The notes: a model not told the origin generated them from the sequence alone. Counted from the first letter of the stretch, positions 21,997-33,662 are shown. The stretch: 64,000 nucleotides of DNA from Prototheca cutis (GCA_002897115.2 BCIH01000001.1:939508-1003507), one strand, 5' to 3'. Program-made: numbers and translations.

Positions 21997-23239
21997 ATGG
22001 ACTCTCGACGTGCCGCTTTCCGCGTGATCAAGGTGCTGGACCACATTGCCCGACATCATGAGGGTGCCTGCGGCGAGGGCCTGTGGGCAGGGGACACCGC
22101 TTCGAGCAGTCCCATGATGGTGCGGGTCATGACAGAAGAGGATCTTCCATTACATGCCAGGAAGACTGCCGAGGTGTGTGCTTTATCGTCCATTCGGGGC
22201 CGGATCGAGTTTGTGGGTTTGTGGCTTATTGGGTCAGTGCGCTGGAGGGGAGGCTGGCCAGAGCACGGGAGGGGCTCAAGGCCCAGACGCTGGCACTAGG
22301 GCGCGGCCGGTCCTGCATGCCTGCCCATGCTTTTGCGTATGATCGCCTAGACGAACAATCCCCCGGTGCCTGCACCCTTGTGCAGGCGCAGGATACCGCG
22401 GGGATGCAGGCAACACTGCTCGCGGATGCAGTGATGGAGGAGCTGGCTGTCAGAGGAGGTGAACTCACGTTTCCTCCCAGATATGCCAGGCCCTGCCATG
22501 CAGTCCCCCTTGGTCCTGTGGTGGACTTGATGCCGCTTCCCACGGCCGAGCAGCAGAGAAACTGGCGACTTGCAGGCCTGGATCCACCACGATTTGCACA
22601 GCCCTCCAAGGTTCACACTCATCCGGCGCCCAACGCGGACCCAGTCAGGCGCAACGACCAGCTTGTGAAACCCTGTAATCCCAAGGCCCTTCGGGGCCCG
22701 GCTGCCGGCGACACGGCCCTGTCTCCGCCTGGACAGCTGTCTCCGCCTGGACAGTTGTCCCTCAGGACGGGGGACCGTGCACCAGGTGCATGGGTCTATC
22801 GGCTGGCAGTTCCACCCGGCGGCCGCACCCGCGTAGAGGTGCTGGGCCGCAGCCTCCGTGTCACAGCCATCTGGGAAGCTGGGTGGGGCCATACAGCTGG
22901 CCAGTCACGTCTGCAGTGGACGCTGCCTCCGGGCATGGACCCAGCGGCCGTCACGGCGTCTCTCAAGGTGAGGCCAATGCTGTTTGGGAAGATATTGCAG
23001 GCCAGACATGGGAATAGAGTGCATGCATGCACACATTGGAATGGGCCATGGAGATGATATGCATGCACTAGACTCCTTGACCGTGGGCACTGCAGCCTTG
23101 CCAGGGCGTGCCTGGTAAACCGTCATGTGGCAGCGGGGATCAGCTGATCCAGCCCACATATACATGCATACTATGCTATGCTGTATTTTTGCAGGACAAT
23201 ACCCTGATCATCCAGGTACCACGCATTCAGCCACGTTGA
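21997..23239 (+). CDS. HSP20-like (alpha-crystallin fold) domain protein
   Basis: Three exons: 21997 to about 22173, about 22237/22248 to 22967, and 23195-23239. The first intron border is uncertain because two donor/acceptor pairs give an open frame. The last border is clear (CTCAAG/GTGAGG, GCAG/GACAAT). The N-terminus is helical and basic (RVIKVLDHIARHHEG, GRLARAREGLKAQ). The middle is Pro-rich with two copies of SPPGQL. The C-terminal third has the beta-sandwich pattern of HSP20 proteins: WVYRLAVPPGGRTRVEVLG, LPPGMDPAAVTASLKDNTL, then IIQVPRIQPR and the stop. The final strand and the IxV/I-like IIQV are read across the intron. It lacks the N-terminal region of ordinary small heat-shock proteins, so it is better called HSP20-like. 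Function is unknown. Confidence 0.68.
22719..22754 (+). repeat. Two tandem copies of an 18-nt unit
   Basis: Two perfect head-to-tail copies of an 18-nt unit, encoding SPPGQL twice inside the HSP20-like gene. Confidence 0.9.
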
Positions 23240-23680
23240 GGGTGGCGCCATTTGCTGCATTGATCGAGCTCGCAGCCTGCCTTTAAACCCCAGCCCTGCT
23301 TCCATCACGAGCCGCATCCTGGAGCTTCATTGTGAGACGTTTCTTGCACTGTTTTTCTAATGAGTGCACTGCTGAATGTGATACGTTGCCCTGCTCAACG
23401 CGACAGGGTTCAGGACCCGCGCAGTTGCTTCGCTTACAGTTCCCCGGGCGCGAGGCGACACCCGTCTCGTGCGCATTTTCTCTCCCGGGAGTTCGAGTGA
23501 GTGCCGGCGAGGGGGGCGGCCCAAGGCGCGAGCGTGTGGCCCCGGGGCCTGGCAGGGTACAGCAGCCGAGTTTGGGCCCGTGGCGCCGCATTCACTTTCC
23601 TCATTTGCCCATGGAGATCAACTGGTGACTGGGCAGGGGCTCAGTGGAGCTGCCGGGGGTGGGACGTGTCCCGGCTGGCG
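23240..23680. other. Region between HSP20-like and Pumilio genes
   Basis: Both neighbours are on the plus strand. It must hold the 3' end of one and the promoter and 5' leader of the other. No exon is recognised. Confidence 0.5.
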
Positions 23681-24224
23681 ATGTTTGGTGGCCAAATGGA
23701 GCCTGGAGCCGGCCCAACCGCGGACTGGTGAGTGCTGAGCACACTTTTTTATGTTTTCATTCTCATGCGGGAGAATTTCCGTGCAGGGATGGTGTAGAGA
23801 CCCTGTGCGCCGGCGCCTCCCCGGCACTGCAGGAGCGACATGACACACAACGTGGGCAATATCCTGGACGAGCTGGATATCCCGCGGGCAATCTCGGCCC
23901 CCCCGCAGCTTGACGACCGCTGGGCTGTGCACCTGGTGCGTGGGCGTGCGTGCCTGCAGAAGAGGGAAGCGCCCATATGGGTGGCCTGCCTGCCTGGCCA
24001 ATGGCTGTGGGCAGAGGGGCCCGGTGCTGCTTCAACATGGTGGCACCCACCTATGGGAGTGTGTGTGCCTCTCTGTCACCGTGCTTGGGTTGTCATCAAT
24101 CACAGCACCTGGCAGACTGCACTGTCATGAATGACACCTTGGCAGGCTACAGACCTGCAAGGCCCCCGCCGTTTTGTCGATGCCCGGGGCCCCATCAAAA
24201 GCCGTGAGCGCTGACTTCCCATCT

Positions 24225-24256
<32 letters not shown>

Positions 24257-26391
24257 TCCAATAGGGTGGTCTGGCGGGTCCCGAGGTGGCTGACATCCGT
24301 CTGGACGAGGATTATGACCGCTTTTACCGCGTGCAGGTGGCATCTGGCAAGAAGCTGCCCCCGCCGCTGGATGCCAGCACGTTGTATACCGAGCTGGCCG
24401 GGCATGCCGAGCTGGGGGCTGCGCTGCAGGGTGCGGCGGGCCCGTCGGCGGCCGATCCCGGGCAATCGATGGCTGGGCTGGAGGGCCTGGCCGACCGCGG
24501 TATGGCCGGCGCCGGGTCGGCTGCAGCGGGTGCAGTGTCCCCTGCCATGTTCCAGGCACTGAGCGCACTGAGCCTGACGGGGCGCACCAGCCCCGCGATC
24601 CTGCACCCGGCCGCACAGCAGCAGCTGCTGGTGGCGGCGCAGATGGCGACGGGGGCGGGGGCCGGGGCGGTGTCTGGCCGCGCGCCCACGCCGCCCATTG
24701 CGCCCACGCCCACGCCGCCTGCCGCGGCCGCCAACGCCGCGGCTGTCGCAGCAGCATTGCAGAGCATGCAGGGCGTGGTGGGGCCAGACCCGGCAACCGC
24801 AGCCGCCGCAGCCATGGCAGCCGCTGCGGCTGCATCAGCGCCCATGCCCGCGCATGGTCTCGCTCCCCCGCCGGCCGCTGGTACGCTGGGCGGGCCCATC
24901 GGCGGGCCCGGTCTCCGCGGCGGCGGGCAGGGCCCCGAGTTCCAGATGGCGTATGCGGCCGCCTACCAGGCGGCGCTCCAGCAGCAGCTCATGCTGGCTT
25001 CGGCTGGCGGCATGGTCTTGGGCCCTGCTTATGGCGGGCCCGCCNACCCCGCGGCGGCTGCAGCAGCTGCGGCTGCAGCTGCTGCAGCCGCCGCGGTGGC
25101 CCACCGCCACGGCTATGGGCCCGGCCCTCACTCTGGTGGTAATGCAGGAGGCGGCGGCGGTGGTCGGCACCACCACGAGGGCGGTGAGCGGCGCAGTGGG
25201 CGGCACGACCGTGGCGGCGGCCGTGTGCACCGACGCTACAACGACTCGTTGCTCGGCCGCACCGGCGGGCGCGGCGACCGTGGCGATCGCAGCGGTGACC
25301 ACCAGCACCACCGTGGCGGTGGGAATGGAGGCGGCGGCACGCATGCTGGCGGGTCTTGCAACCCCGAGGATCTTCGGGGCGTGCCTGCCGCCAAGTACAC
25401 GAGCCTGGAGGAGGTCCGTGGTCGCGTGGCGGAGGTGGCTCGCGACCAGCTGGGCTGCCGGTTTCTGCAGAAGAAGTTTGACGAGGGCGGCGCGGCGGCG
25501 GTGGAGATGGTGCTGCCTGAGGTCCTCGAGTCGCTGGTCAGTCTGATGACAGACCCATTCGGCAACTACCTCGTTCAAAAACTTCTGGACCGGTGCAGTG
25601 AGGAGCAGCGCCTGGCCGTGCTCAAGGCCGCTGCAGCCGACGGGGGGCTGGTGCGCGCGGCGCTGCACCCGCACGGCACGCGCGCGGTGCAGCGGCTCGT
25701 CGAAACCCTCAGCGCGCGCGAGGCCGTGGAGGCGGCCGTGGAAGCGCTGCGCCCGGGAGTGGTGGGCCTGATCCGTGACCAGCACGGAAACCATGTCATC
25801 CAGCACTGCCTCCAGCGCCTGGGCAACGAGGACCTGGGATGGGTGTACGATGCCGCAGCGGCGCACTGTCGCGAGGTCGCCACCCACCGCCACGGCTGCT
25901 GCGTGCTGCAGCGCTGCATCGACCGTGCGGACCCGGCCCAAAAGCGCGCCCTCGCCGCCCGCGTCGCCGAGCACGCGCTGGAACTCAGTCAAGACCCGTT
26001 TGGCAACTACGTGGTGCAGTACGTCCTGGAGCAGGGCAACGGCGATGTCCTGGCCCCCGTGCTCGCGGCGCTCAAGGGCCACCATGCTGAGCTGGCAGTG
26101 CAGAAATTCAGCTCAAACGTCGTCGAGCGGTGCCTCAAGCTGGGCGGCGGCGGCGAAGGCGGCGGGTTGACCGCGGAACGCGATGCCGTCGTGGAAGAGC
26201 TCCTCGTTTCGCCCGCGCTGGGACAGCTGTTGCAAGACCCCTATGCCAATTACGTAATGCAGAGCGCACTGGCCGTGACCACGGGCGAGCGGCACGCCGC
26301 GTTGGTCGAGGCCATCCGGCCCCACCTCCCAGCCCTGCGTGGCACCCCCCATGGCAAACGCATCCTGTCCAAGATCTCGGTCAAAGTCTGA
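23681..26391 (+). CDS. Pumilio (PUF) RNA-binding protein
   Basis: Three exons: 23681-23727, 23833-23935 and 24265-26391, about 758 residues, phases 2 and 0. The ATG begins MFGGQMEPGAGPTADW. The first 380 residues are low complexity (Ala, Gln, Gly, His, Arg). The C-terminal 330 residues form eight PUF repeats between about 25390 and 26385. Base-contact motifs in order: GCRFLQK, GNYLVQK, GTRAVQR, GNHVIQH, GCCVLQR, GNYVVQY, SSNVVER and ANYVMQS. PUF proteins bind 3' UTRs and repress or localise mRNAs. Repeat residues predict a UGUAUAUA-type target read from repeat 8 to repeat 1; repeat 5 has Cys in the stacking position. A single N at 25045 leaves one residue undefined. A TGTAA poly(A) motif lies 460 nt after the stop. 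Confidence 0.95.
24222..24254 (+). repeat. C run followed by A run before an acceptor
   Basis: About 20 C then about 10 A, ending 10 nt before the acceptor of the last Pumilio exon. Confidence 0.93.
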
Positions 26392-26852
26392 GTCAGGGCG
26401 TGAGCGAATGAGGACTTAACGGGTCATGCCGAGGCGGAGGATGACCGTGCCACGACGCCATGTCATGCGCTCCCTCCCTTTTTCTCTCCACGACTGCTTC
26501 TCGCGGCATGTGCTCTCGACAACAGCGCCTGCGTCTCGTGGCACGCATGCATGCCCCCTCGACCAGCGGCTGCCCTGCCCCGCATGCGCCGCAGACCCAC
26601 TCAGCGCACCCGACTGCCAGGATTTTTGTCCCCGCTCTGAGCGGTGCACGTGTGTGCTGCTTTTCAACCCGCCAGGGTCCGCTTTCTTTGCCCCCCCCCA
26701 CGTGTATGCCACCACTTCCGCACGTACACACACTTGTATTTGGTACAAGCTCCTGTTTCTGACACGCATACCGCTGCCCACTCAGGCGCGGAGGGCTGTA
26801 CGGTACTGTCCTTGTTCCCACTCTGCGGCGCAACCCCGCGCGCACGCGAACA

Positions 26853-26857
26853 TGTAA
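26853..26857 (+). terminator. TGTAA polyadenylation motif, Pumilio
   Basis: It lies 462 nt after the Pumilio stop codon. Confidence 0.5.
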
Positions 26858-27050
26858 GGCCGCGGAAATGTCCACGACTGAAAGAAGTTGTTTGTTCCGT
26901 ACCCGTCTAGTCCCTTGAAGCAACCAAACTGGACGACTGCTGAGGCACAGGTGTCCCACTGCCTAGGCCTCTGGTCCCTTCAGGGTTGCAGCAACCCTGC
27001 CGACCGATGCACCCGACTCTTGCTGCGCCAGACATGGGCCTTGGTTCCTG

Positions 27051-27055
27051 TTACA
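27051..27055 (-). terminator. TGTAA polyadenylation motif, eL22
   Basis: It lies about 113 nt beyond the eL22 stop codon. Confidence 0.55.
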
Positions 27056-27167
27056 GTGCCACTCGGCGGCCGGGGAGAACCAATGAGAACCCGGCTGGGT
27101 CAGTGGGGAGGGGAGGGAGCGGGCGGGAGCGCCGTGTGGGTGACACACCTTCAAGCGCTCGGGCAGT

Positions 27168-27832
27168 CTACTCCTCGTCCTCCTCCTCGCCCGTGGAGAC
27201 CTTGAAGTACCGGAGCTCGTAGACGGCGCGGTCGTCGTTGGAGGCCACGACGCGCATGAAGTCGCGGACGTTGTGCTTCTTCAGGTACTTGCGGGTCAGG
27301 TACTTGAGGTACCGCTTGCTCATGGCAATCTCGCTCGAGACCGTCACGGCAGACTTGGTCCGGCTGACCTTGACGTTGTCGCCAAGCACACCTGTGTGTT
27401 GGGGGAGAGAGGGATGCTTGGGAAGGACGCGTTTGTCATATGCAGAGAGAACGGGTGGAGGGAGGGGACACACACACATGCATGCATAGAGAACAAGCCA
27501 AGGTGGGCACAGGAGCACTCCCCAGGCAGTGGGAGCCAGGAGGCTCAGGCTCCACATGCCAGTTGCTGACCAATCGGGCCATCTCGGCATGCATGCGCGC
27601 ATGCACAGACTTCCGAGGCGCCCAGCACCGCCGGTTGCCCTTCTCCAGAAGCCCAGGCCCTCTGTAGCGCACCTGTCTTGCCCTCCACCTTGATCTTGTC
27701 CTGCAGGAACTTCTCAAAAGAGGCAATCTCCATAATCTTGTCGTTCACCGGCCGGCTGCAGTCGATGGTGAAGGTCAGGGTCTTCTTGGCCTTCCGGGGG
27801 CCATGGGCCTTCTTGATGACCGCCTGCACCAT
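27168..27832 (-). CDS. RPL22: 60S ribosomal protein eL22
   Basis: Two exons, 27832-27673 and 27391-27168, phase 1, give 127 residues against 128 in human. Marks: [20 protein letters not shown], then [16 protein letters not shown], then [20 protein letters not shown] and [19 protein letters not shown], and the acidic end GEEEDEE. It is a structural protein of the large cytosolic ribosomal subunit. A TGCAG acceptor-like site just upstream of the ATG suggests a 5' UTR intron reaching into the gap toward the next gene. Start chosen because MVQAV is the only ATG before the conserved core. Confidence 0.97.
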
Positions 27833-28484
27833 CGCGACGCCCTGCAATGAGGAGGGGTGGTGCCGGCGATGAGCACCTGCCGGCACGGTTTCCGCCCAGG
27901 CGTGCTACCTCACGCACGCATGCCAAACTCCTTTGAGCTCAACAAAGCTCTCAGATATCCACCGCGGCGCTGCCGGGGGCAGAAACAGTGCCCAGGGCCA
28001 CCACGGGAGCTCGACAGGCCCTGGGCGCCAAGGTGCACACGCCCAATGCCGCCCGGCGGGCTTGCAGCACAGGCCCATGCCGCATGCGCCATCCTACCTT
28101 TGCTTTTAGGACGGCACCAAGCTGAAAGAGGGAGGTCCATGCCGGCAGGGCACGCCTCTGTTTGCCTGGGCCTGGGGGAGCTCGTCGGCTGGGCGTCCGG
28201 GGTCAATCATGGGCCCACTCCCTCTCGGGGGCCCCTTCGCATTCCTGCCCTCCAATTTCCCGCCCGCTCGGAAAATGTCCAAAATTCCCACTGCCAGATC
28301 TTGGCTCGGCCATCTTACGCACTGGCCACAGAATCTGGCCTCCTGATCCATTATACCGTGGACTCACATGTGCACCAAAATGTGAGTGCCAGATCCTGGA
28401 TTCTTCTCGAATGGCGGAGCACCGAATTACCATGCGGGTGGAGGAGGACCCTGACGTCGAGGCTGCAAGGTCTCGGGGCCGTCC
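27833..28484. other. Divergent promoter region, eL22 / glycosyltransferase-like
   Basis: It probably holds the eL22 5' untranslated exon and both promoters. A long plus-strand frame runs through it from 27857, but it has no family match and ends inside an intron of the next gene. Confidence 0.55.
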
Positions 28485-30897
28485 ATGGTGCGTACAAGGA
28501 TGGCGACCGGACGTGGTGTTCTTCATATGCGGCACATGTCGATTGGAGTGGGCGAGATCGCGTCTCGAACCGCGTGCAGGGACAAACCGGCAGTTGCAAG
28601 GCGACAGAAGCTGGGCCGCAGGCGGATCCTGCTGCTGGTGGCCCTGACGACCTTGATCACGTGGCTGGGCCTCAACTCCACGAGGTGAGGGTTGGGTGTG
28701 GCTGTGGCGTATCCTCCGCCAAATGCCAGGTGTTGTGTTGCTGGAGCTTGCGTGCATGGGCAGTGGTGGTGCGCCTCTGGCCATGGCAGGGCAACGTCTT
28801 GGGGTGGGGCGACCCAGCCCGTCCGCTCACACACCGCCCAGCCCGGTTCAGCGCCGTGTTCTCACACAGGGTGTTTGGCATCCTTCCCACGGGCCTGACG
28901 TCTGTGACGGTACCGCACCTGTCGACGCGGTTGGTGACCCGGTACCTCGAGCGCAACCACGATACGCTGGTGATTTACGTCTACTCTTACACCGACCGGC
29001 AGTACCGCGAGAACCTGCTGTTCTTCCTGCGCTTTGGCGTGCGCTCCGATGACGGCGTCGATTACTTGCTCGTCATGCAAGAGGTGAGGGAGGGGGGGGG
29101 GTATGGAGTTTGGAATGTCCTTGGGAGGCAGGCTCCCAGCGAGAATGGAGATGGGGTCAGATGCGGGCCAGGACCTGGCCACCCTCCCGGGAGCCGCTCC
29201 GCCCATCCTTGACCGAAACCTCCTCCTCAGCCAACACTCAGACACGCGCTGTCCACACAAACAATTTGCCAGGGCAACACGACGATGGGGGAGACGGAGC
29301 TGCCGCCGCTGCCGCCCAACGTGCGGCAGGTGTCGCACGCCAACGCGTGTTTTGACTGGGGCACCTTTGGCTGGGTGGTGGAGTCTGGCCAAGTGGACAC
29401 GTCGCGGTACCGCTACATTCTTTTCCTGAACAGTTCGGTGCGCGGCCCTTTCCTGCCACCCTACTGGCCACCTGAGCTGCACTGGACCGACGTGTTGACC
29501 ACGCGGCTGACCAGCAGCGTCAAGCTGGTGGGGTCCACCATCTCCTGCGAGGGCTCGTGGCGGGGCGGCGTGCTGACGGGGGAAAAGCGACAAAACCCTC
29601 ACGTCCAGTCGTACGTCGTTGCCATGGACCAAACCGCCCTGGCCGTCCTCAGACGCGACGGCGGTGTCCTCAAGTGCCACGACAACTACTTTGACGCTGT
29701 CTGGTCAGTGGTTTTGTGCCAGTGTTTTTAGAAGAAAAAAAGTGTTCATATTATTGGTTCGATTTTTTAGGAGGAGAGGCTGGTGTCTAAATGGATGGAT
29801 GGTGACAGGAGCGGGTCGTGGCATGCACAATTGCTGGGTCTGCACTGCCCGCTGCTTGCCCACCACATTCATGCACCTCTCCCCCTCGACGTGATCCACC
29901 CTGCTTGTGCATTCAGTGCTGCGGCCGTGCAGTATGTTTTTAGGGCACTAACCACCACCAATCGAGCTCATTCTCCATCTCCATCCCCAGTGCAAACACC
30001 CCCCCAAAAGTTCAAAACCTTCCCATACCAGGCACGCAGAGATTGGGTCGAGCGCGGCAGTGCTCAAGGCTGGGTACAACATCGACAGCCTGATGCTGCG
30101 GTACCAGGGCGTCGACTGGCGTGACCCCGGCAACTGGCAGTGCAATGACGGGTGTGCTTTGGTTGGTGGTGTGGCGGTGGGGGTGCGGGAAGGAGAGGGG
30201 GCTGGTCGTCGACCTAGACTCGGAAGGCAGAGAAACAAAAAGGAGCTGCAGGCCACAATAAGTACAATGAATACCGAAACCACCTCCGTCCATCCCTCGT
30301 CGCAACCCCCTGCACAGGTTAAACCCGTATTCCGAGTACATGTACGACGGCATCAACCTATCTCCCTTTGAGGTGATGTTTGTGAAGATCAAGGATTTCC
30401 TGCTGGACACCAACTGGACCAACGCGGAGATGGCCCAAAAGTACACGGGTTGGATGGAGGCCCGTGCCGCCGGCGGCGCCGAGCTGCGTGTGGACAGCAA
30501 CGAGTACACTGGAAAGCGCGACATGCTGCGGCGGGCCAAGATTGCGGGCATGCGCGAGCGCGGGCATGCGTGCTTTGACTTTGACTACTACAAATTGCGG
30601 AACCCAGACCTCCCCGTGCCCCCCTGGACCGCGGTGCATCTCTGGGAGCACTTTGTCATGTACGGCCAGCACGAGGGCCGCGTGTTCAGGTCTGTGGCTT
30701 GCTGGTTGGCCTCGACGTGCCGGCGGGTGTCATAGTCAGGGATGGAGTGCGCGGGAGTATGGAAGTGGTGGCGGTTGGTGGGCATGCAGGCAGACGGAAA
30801 TAAGAAAACCCGCGCGCATCAAACCCTGACACCCTGTCTCTGCAGGTTCCGGTGCCCCCAGCCAGGCGAGGTGCGGACCCTGGTCATGCCCTCACCC

Positions 30898-30929
<32 letters not shown>

Positions 30930-31704
30930 CAGCACGGGCGCACAGCAAGTCTCCGATGAGCAAGTGGCGGGGGCCAGTCAAGGTGCCGGAGCAACGGCAG
31001 TGGCCCAGCAGCAGCAGGCCGCGGGCAGTACTGTGGCAGCAGCAATGCAGCAGCAGCCAGTTACTGCTGCTGCTGCAGCAGGTGCTGCGCAGGCTGGTGC
31101 TGCTGTCGATGCGGTGGAGCAGGCCACCGTCATGCCGACGGCAACAGCTGCGCAGCAGCAACAGCAGCCTGTCGCCGTTGCTCAGACCGGCACGACCTCG
31201 GCTGCCGATGGTGCTGCGGTGGCACAGCAGCAGGCCACAGCAGCCACCGCTGGTACCCAGCAGACTGACCAGGCCGCTGCTGGTACAGCGACGGCGGCCA
31301 CACAGCAGGCCACGGTCTCTGCTGGTGCAGTCAAGCAGCAGGGCGCGACAGCCCAGGTTGCAGATGCCACTGCAGCGGCACAGGTACAGCAGCAGGTGCT
31401 TGCTACTTCCCAGCAGGTCACGGCCACCTCAACCCCTGTCGAGGCTGCAGGCATGACTCAGCAGCAGCCGGTTGACGGCGTTGCACGTGCCGCAACAGTG
31501 GGTACGCAGCAGCAGCAGCAGGTCGCGACCGCGGCTGAGACGCAGCCGGCCGGCGGGGCCGCTGCGGCCACGAACACAGCACAGGCAACGACGCTTCTGC
31601 GGCAGCAACAGCAGCAAGCGGGTGCTGCTGCAGTTGGTACTGGCCTGCAGTCGGATGGAGTGGCCGCCGGCACTGCAGCGACCGGGCAGCAGTACGTGCT
31701 GTAG
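28485..31704 (+). CDS. Type II membrane glycosyltransferase-like protein with polyPro and Gln/Ala/Thr tail
   Basis: Six exons: 28485-28684, 28870-29083, 29273 to about 29707, about 30042 to 30151, 30318-30689 and 30846-31704, about 729 residues. A basic N-terminus and a signal anchor (RRRILLLVALTTLITWLGL) are followed by a lumenal domain. Its core reads RYLERNHDTLVIYVYSY, YRYILFLNSSVRGPFLPPYW, WTDVLTTRLTSSVKLVGSTI, then MLRYQGVDWR and YDGINLSPFEVMFVK. This block occurs in unnamed glycosyltransferase-like proteins of green algae and plants; no enzyme activity can be assigned. The last exon adds a run of proline and about 250 residues of Gln, Ala and Thr with almost no other types. Possible starts at 28485, 28527 and 28536 share one frame. 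The 29707/30042 junction is the least certain. Confidence 0.72.
30890..31701 (+). repeat. Low-complexity coding region: (CCG)n then CAG/GCA/ACA-rich
   Basis: A CCG trinucleotide run codes 12 prolines, followed by about 750 nt coding Q, A, T, V and G in irregular order (AQQQQ, ATAAT, QQQQQV blocks). It stays in frame to the stop. Confidence 0.9.
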
Positions 31705-32129
31705 ACAAGCAAGCTCTCAACCGGGACCAAAGCACGGGCTGCGACAACGGGTGCACCCTGGCGTGTCGAGTGCGGCCGTTTTTGCCCTGCGGTCCCTGGT
31801 GTCGTGCCTTGTTCTATGGTAATTTATCCATATTAAAACTCTTGATTCTCTCTGACCTTGACTGTGTTTTCCGCATGTAAACCTCTTTTTTTGCCAGTTT
31901 GCGAGTTGAATAGACTCATGCTGGATGGGATGGGCCGTGCTTGGGTTGGGGCTGAGAACCAAGCATACACACTCCCGGAGAAGAGTGCTTGTGTGTGTGT
32001 GTGTGTGTGTGGTTGCAACATGATCAAGCAGCCCAGCAGCGGGCGGCGTCGTCCTGTGCCTCTCAAAGCCAAAGGAGCATCCCATTCGCCTGGCATACTT
32101 GTACACACACACAGAATCAATCAATGAAT
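31705..32129. other. Convergent 3' region with (GT)n tract
   Basis: It lies between the stops of the glycosyltransferase-like gene (+) and IGPS (-). It contains a TGTAA motif at 31876-31880 and a (GT)n tract at about 31988-32010. No gene is seen. Confidence 0.65.
31876..31880 (+). terminator. TGTAA polyadenylation motif, glycosyltransferase-like gene
   Basis: It lies 172 nt after the stop codon. Confidence 0.5.
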
Positions 32130-33662
32130 CTATTGCCCTTGGTCGTGCAGCAGCTGCCTCACGGCTGCCGCCGGGTCGTGCTCTTTGACTAGGGATTCGC
32201 CGACGAGCACGGTGCTGCAGCCCGCCGCGGCGGCGGTGCGCAGATCGTTGTGCGTAAAAATGCCAGACTCGCTGGCGACCATCAGGCCGCGTGCGAGGGC
32301 GTGGCGCCCAGGCTCGCTGGCCATGATGCGCTGGCTGTTGTCCAGGGACACCACAAAAGTCCTCAGGTCGCGGTTGTTGATGCCCAGCATGCACCCGCTC
32401 AAGTCGAGGTCCAGCACCCTTGCCATCTCCGCCTCATCATGAACCTATGAATTTCGCGGAGGAGTGATGTCCCAGATGTGCCTCCCTGCCAGTGCCCAGT
32501 CTCGGCATCTCAAAGCACACAGTGCTGGGACAACGCCCCTCCCCCACCCAACACACACACACACAACCCCAAGTACTAGCGCCCACCTCGATGAGGCACT
32601 GCATGCCCAGGGAGCGGGCGGATTTGATCAAATCCTCCAGATCGCTATTCGGCAGCACTGCGGCAATAAGAAGCACGGCGTCAGCGCCGGCGGCCCGGGC
32701 TTTGGCCATTTGATATTCATCGACGACAAACTCCTTACAGAGCAGGGGACAGCTCACGCCCGCGCCCCGGATCAGGGTCAGGTTTTCAAACCCGCCCTGA
32801 AAGAATTTTGCGTCGGTCAGGACCGACAGGCACGCCGCGCCGCCGGCTTCGTATGCCCGTGCAATCTGCAAGAGATTGAAGGAAGTGGATGGCGAGGTGT
32901 GAGCGTCGTCCCTGCTGGTCCTAACCACCGTTACGAATGCCAGCGCCAGCCACACCACATCCAAGCCCACGACGCTGCTCACTCTGACGGGGTCAAACTC
33001 GGGGCAGATGATGCCGCGCGAGGGCGATGCCTTTTTTACCTCGGCGATGAGACCGGGCAAGCCACCCAGGCGCTGCCGCTGCGCTGCCAGGGCACCGATA
33101 AAGTCGCGGGCGGGTGGCGCGCCCTCCGCTCTCCCGCGCATTTCTGACAGAGAAACCTCTTGCTTCCAGCCGTCCACCTCCGCTGCCTTGTACCTGCAGG
33201 GCTCAAGATGGGCCAGGCATGATTGGTTGGCTGATCGGCAGTCCCCTCCTCCGCGGACAACAAGTCTGCATGGCCTATGGCGGCCAAGGGGATCAGCATC
33301 GACGCCCCCAACAACCAGTGCAAATCACCCATGCATTCGACACTGGCACATCACCGAGGAACCACCATGCTTCACACCGTAATACAAACAGCCAAGCCCC
33401 ACCAGACAATCTCCTCCAGGATGTTGCGTGGGGTGTCCTCCCCCGTGGCCTCTGCAGCGCCGTCCAGCTGCGATGCTGTCATGCTTGGAGGTCTTCTCCG
33501 GATCGACACTCCCTGCAGCGACGTAGCCCATGCATGGGCCATTGCGGCATTCCTTTCTTTCTGGAATAGGCCTGGCGCGTGGCCCTTGCACCTACTCCAG
33601 CCCCTCTGCATGGATGCACCCAATGCCACACACCCCTGCGCCAGCCCGCTCCGAACAAACAT
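32130..33662 (-). CDS. Indole-3-glycerol-phosphate synthase, plastid-type
   Basis: Four exons: 33662-33403, 33193-32983, 32865-32587 and 32444-32130, about 354 residues, phases 2, 0, 0. It closes the indole ring in tryptophan synthesis, converting CdRP to indole-3-glycerol phosphate. Visible marks of the (beta/alpha)8 barrel: LIAEVKKASPSRGII (catalytic Lys), GGAACLSVLTDAKFFQGGFE, CPLLCKEFVVDEYQ (catalytic Lys), ADAVLLIAAVL, VHDEAEMARVLDL, LGINNRDLRTF, VASESGIFTHNDL and VLVGESLVK. The first 65 residues are rich in Arg, Ser, Ala and Gln and poor in acid, as in a chloroplast transit peptide, before NILEEIVWYK where the enzyme begins. It is a single-function enzyme, as in plants, not fused to other Trp enzymes. 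Confidence 0.95.
32549..32566. repeat. Short (CA)n tract in IGPS intron 3
   Basis: On the IGPS sense strand it reads (GT)n about 20 nt downstream of the exon 3 donor. Confidence 0.85.

Larger units (their letters stand above)
26392..27167. other. Convergent 3' region, Pumilio / eL22
   Basis: It contains a long Pumilio 3' UTR and the 3' UTR of eL22 on the other strand, each with a TGTAA motif. No ORF is credible. Confidence 0.65.

Noticed and set aside
24835..26085. 416-codon minus-strand ORF
   Set aside because: It is antisense to the Pumilio repeats. GC-rich codons keep the opposite frame open; no family signal.
27857..29212. 451-codon plus-strand ORF
   Set aside because: It runs through the eL22 promoter region and a different frame of the glycosyltransferase-like exons and introns; only short parts are coding.
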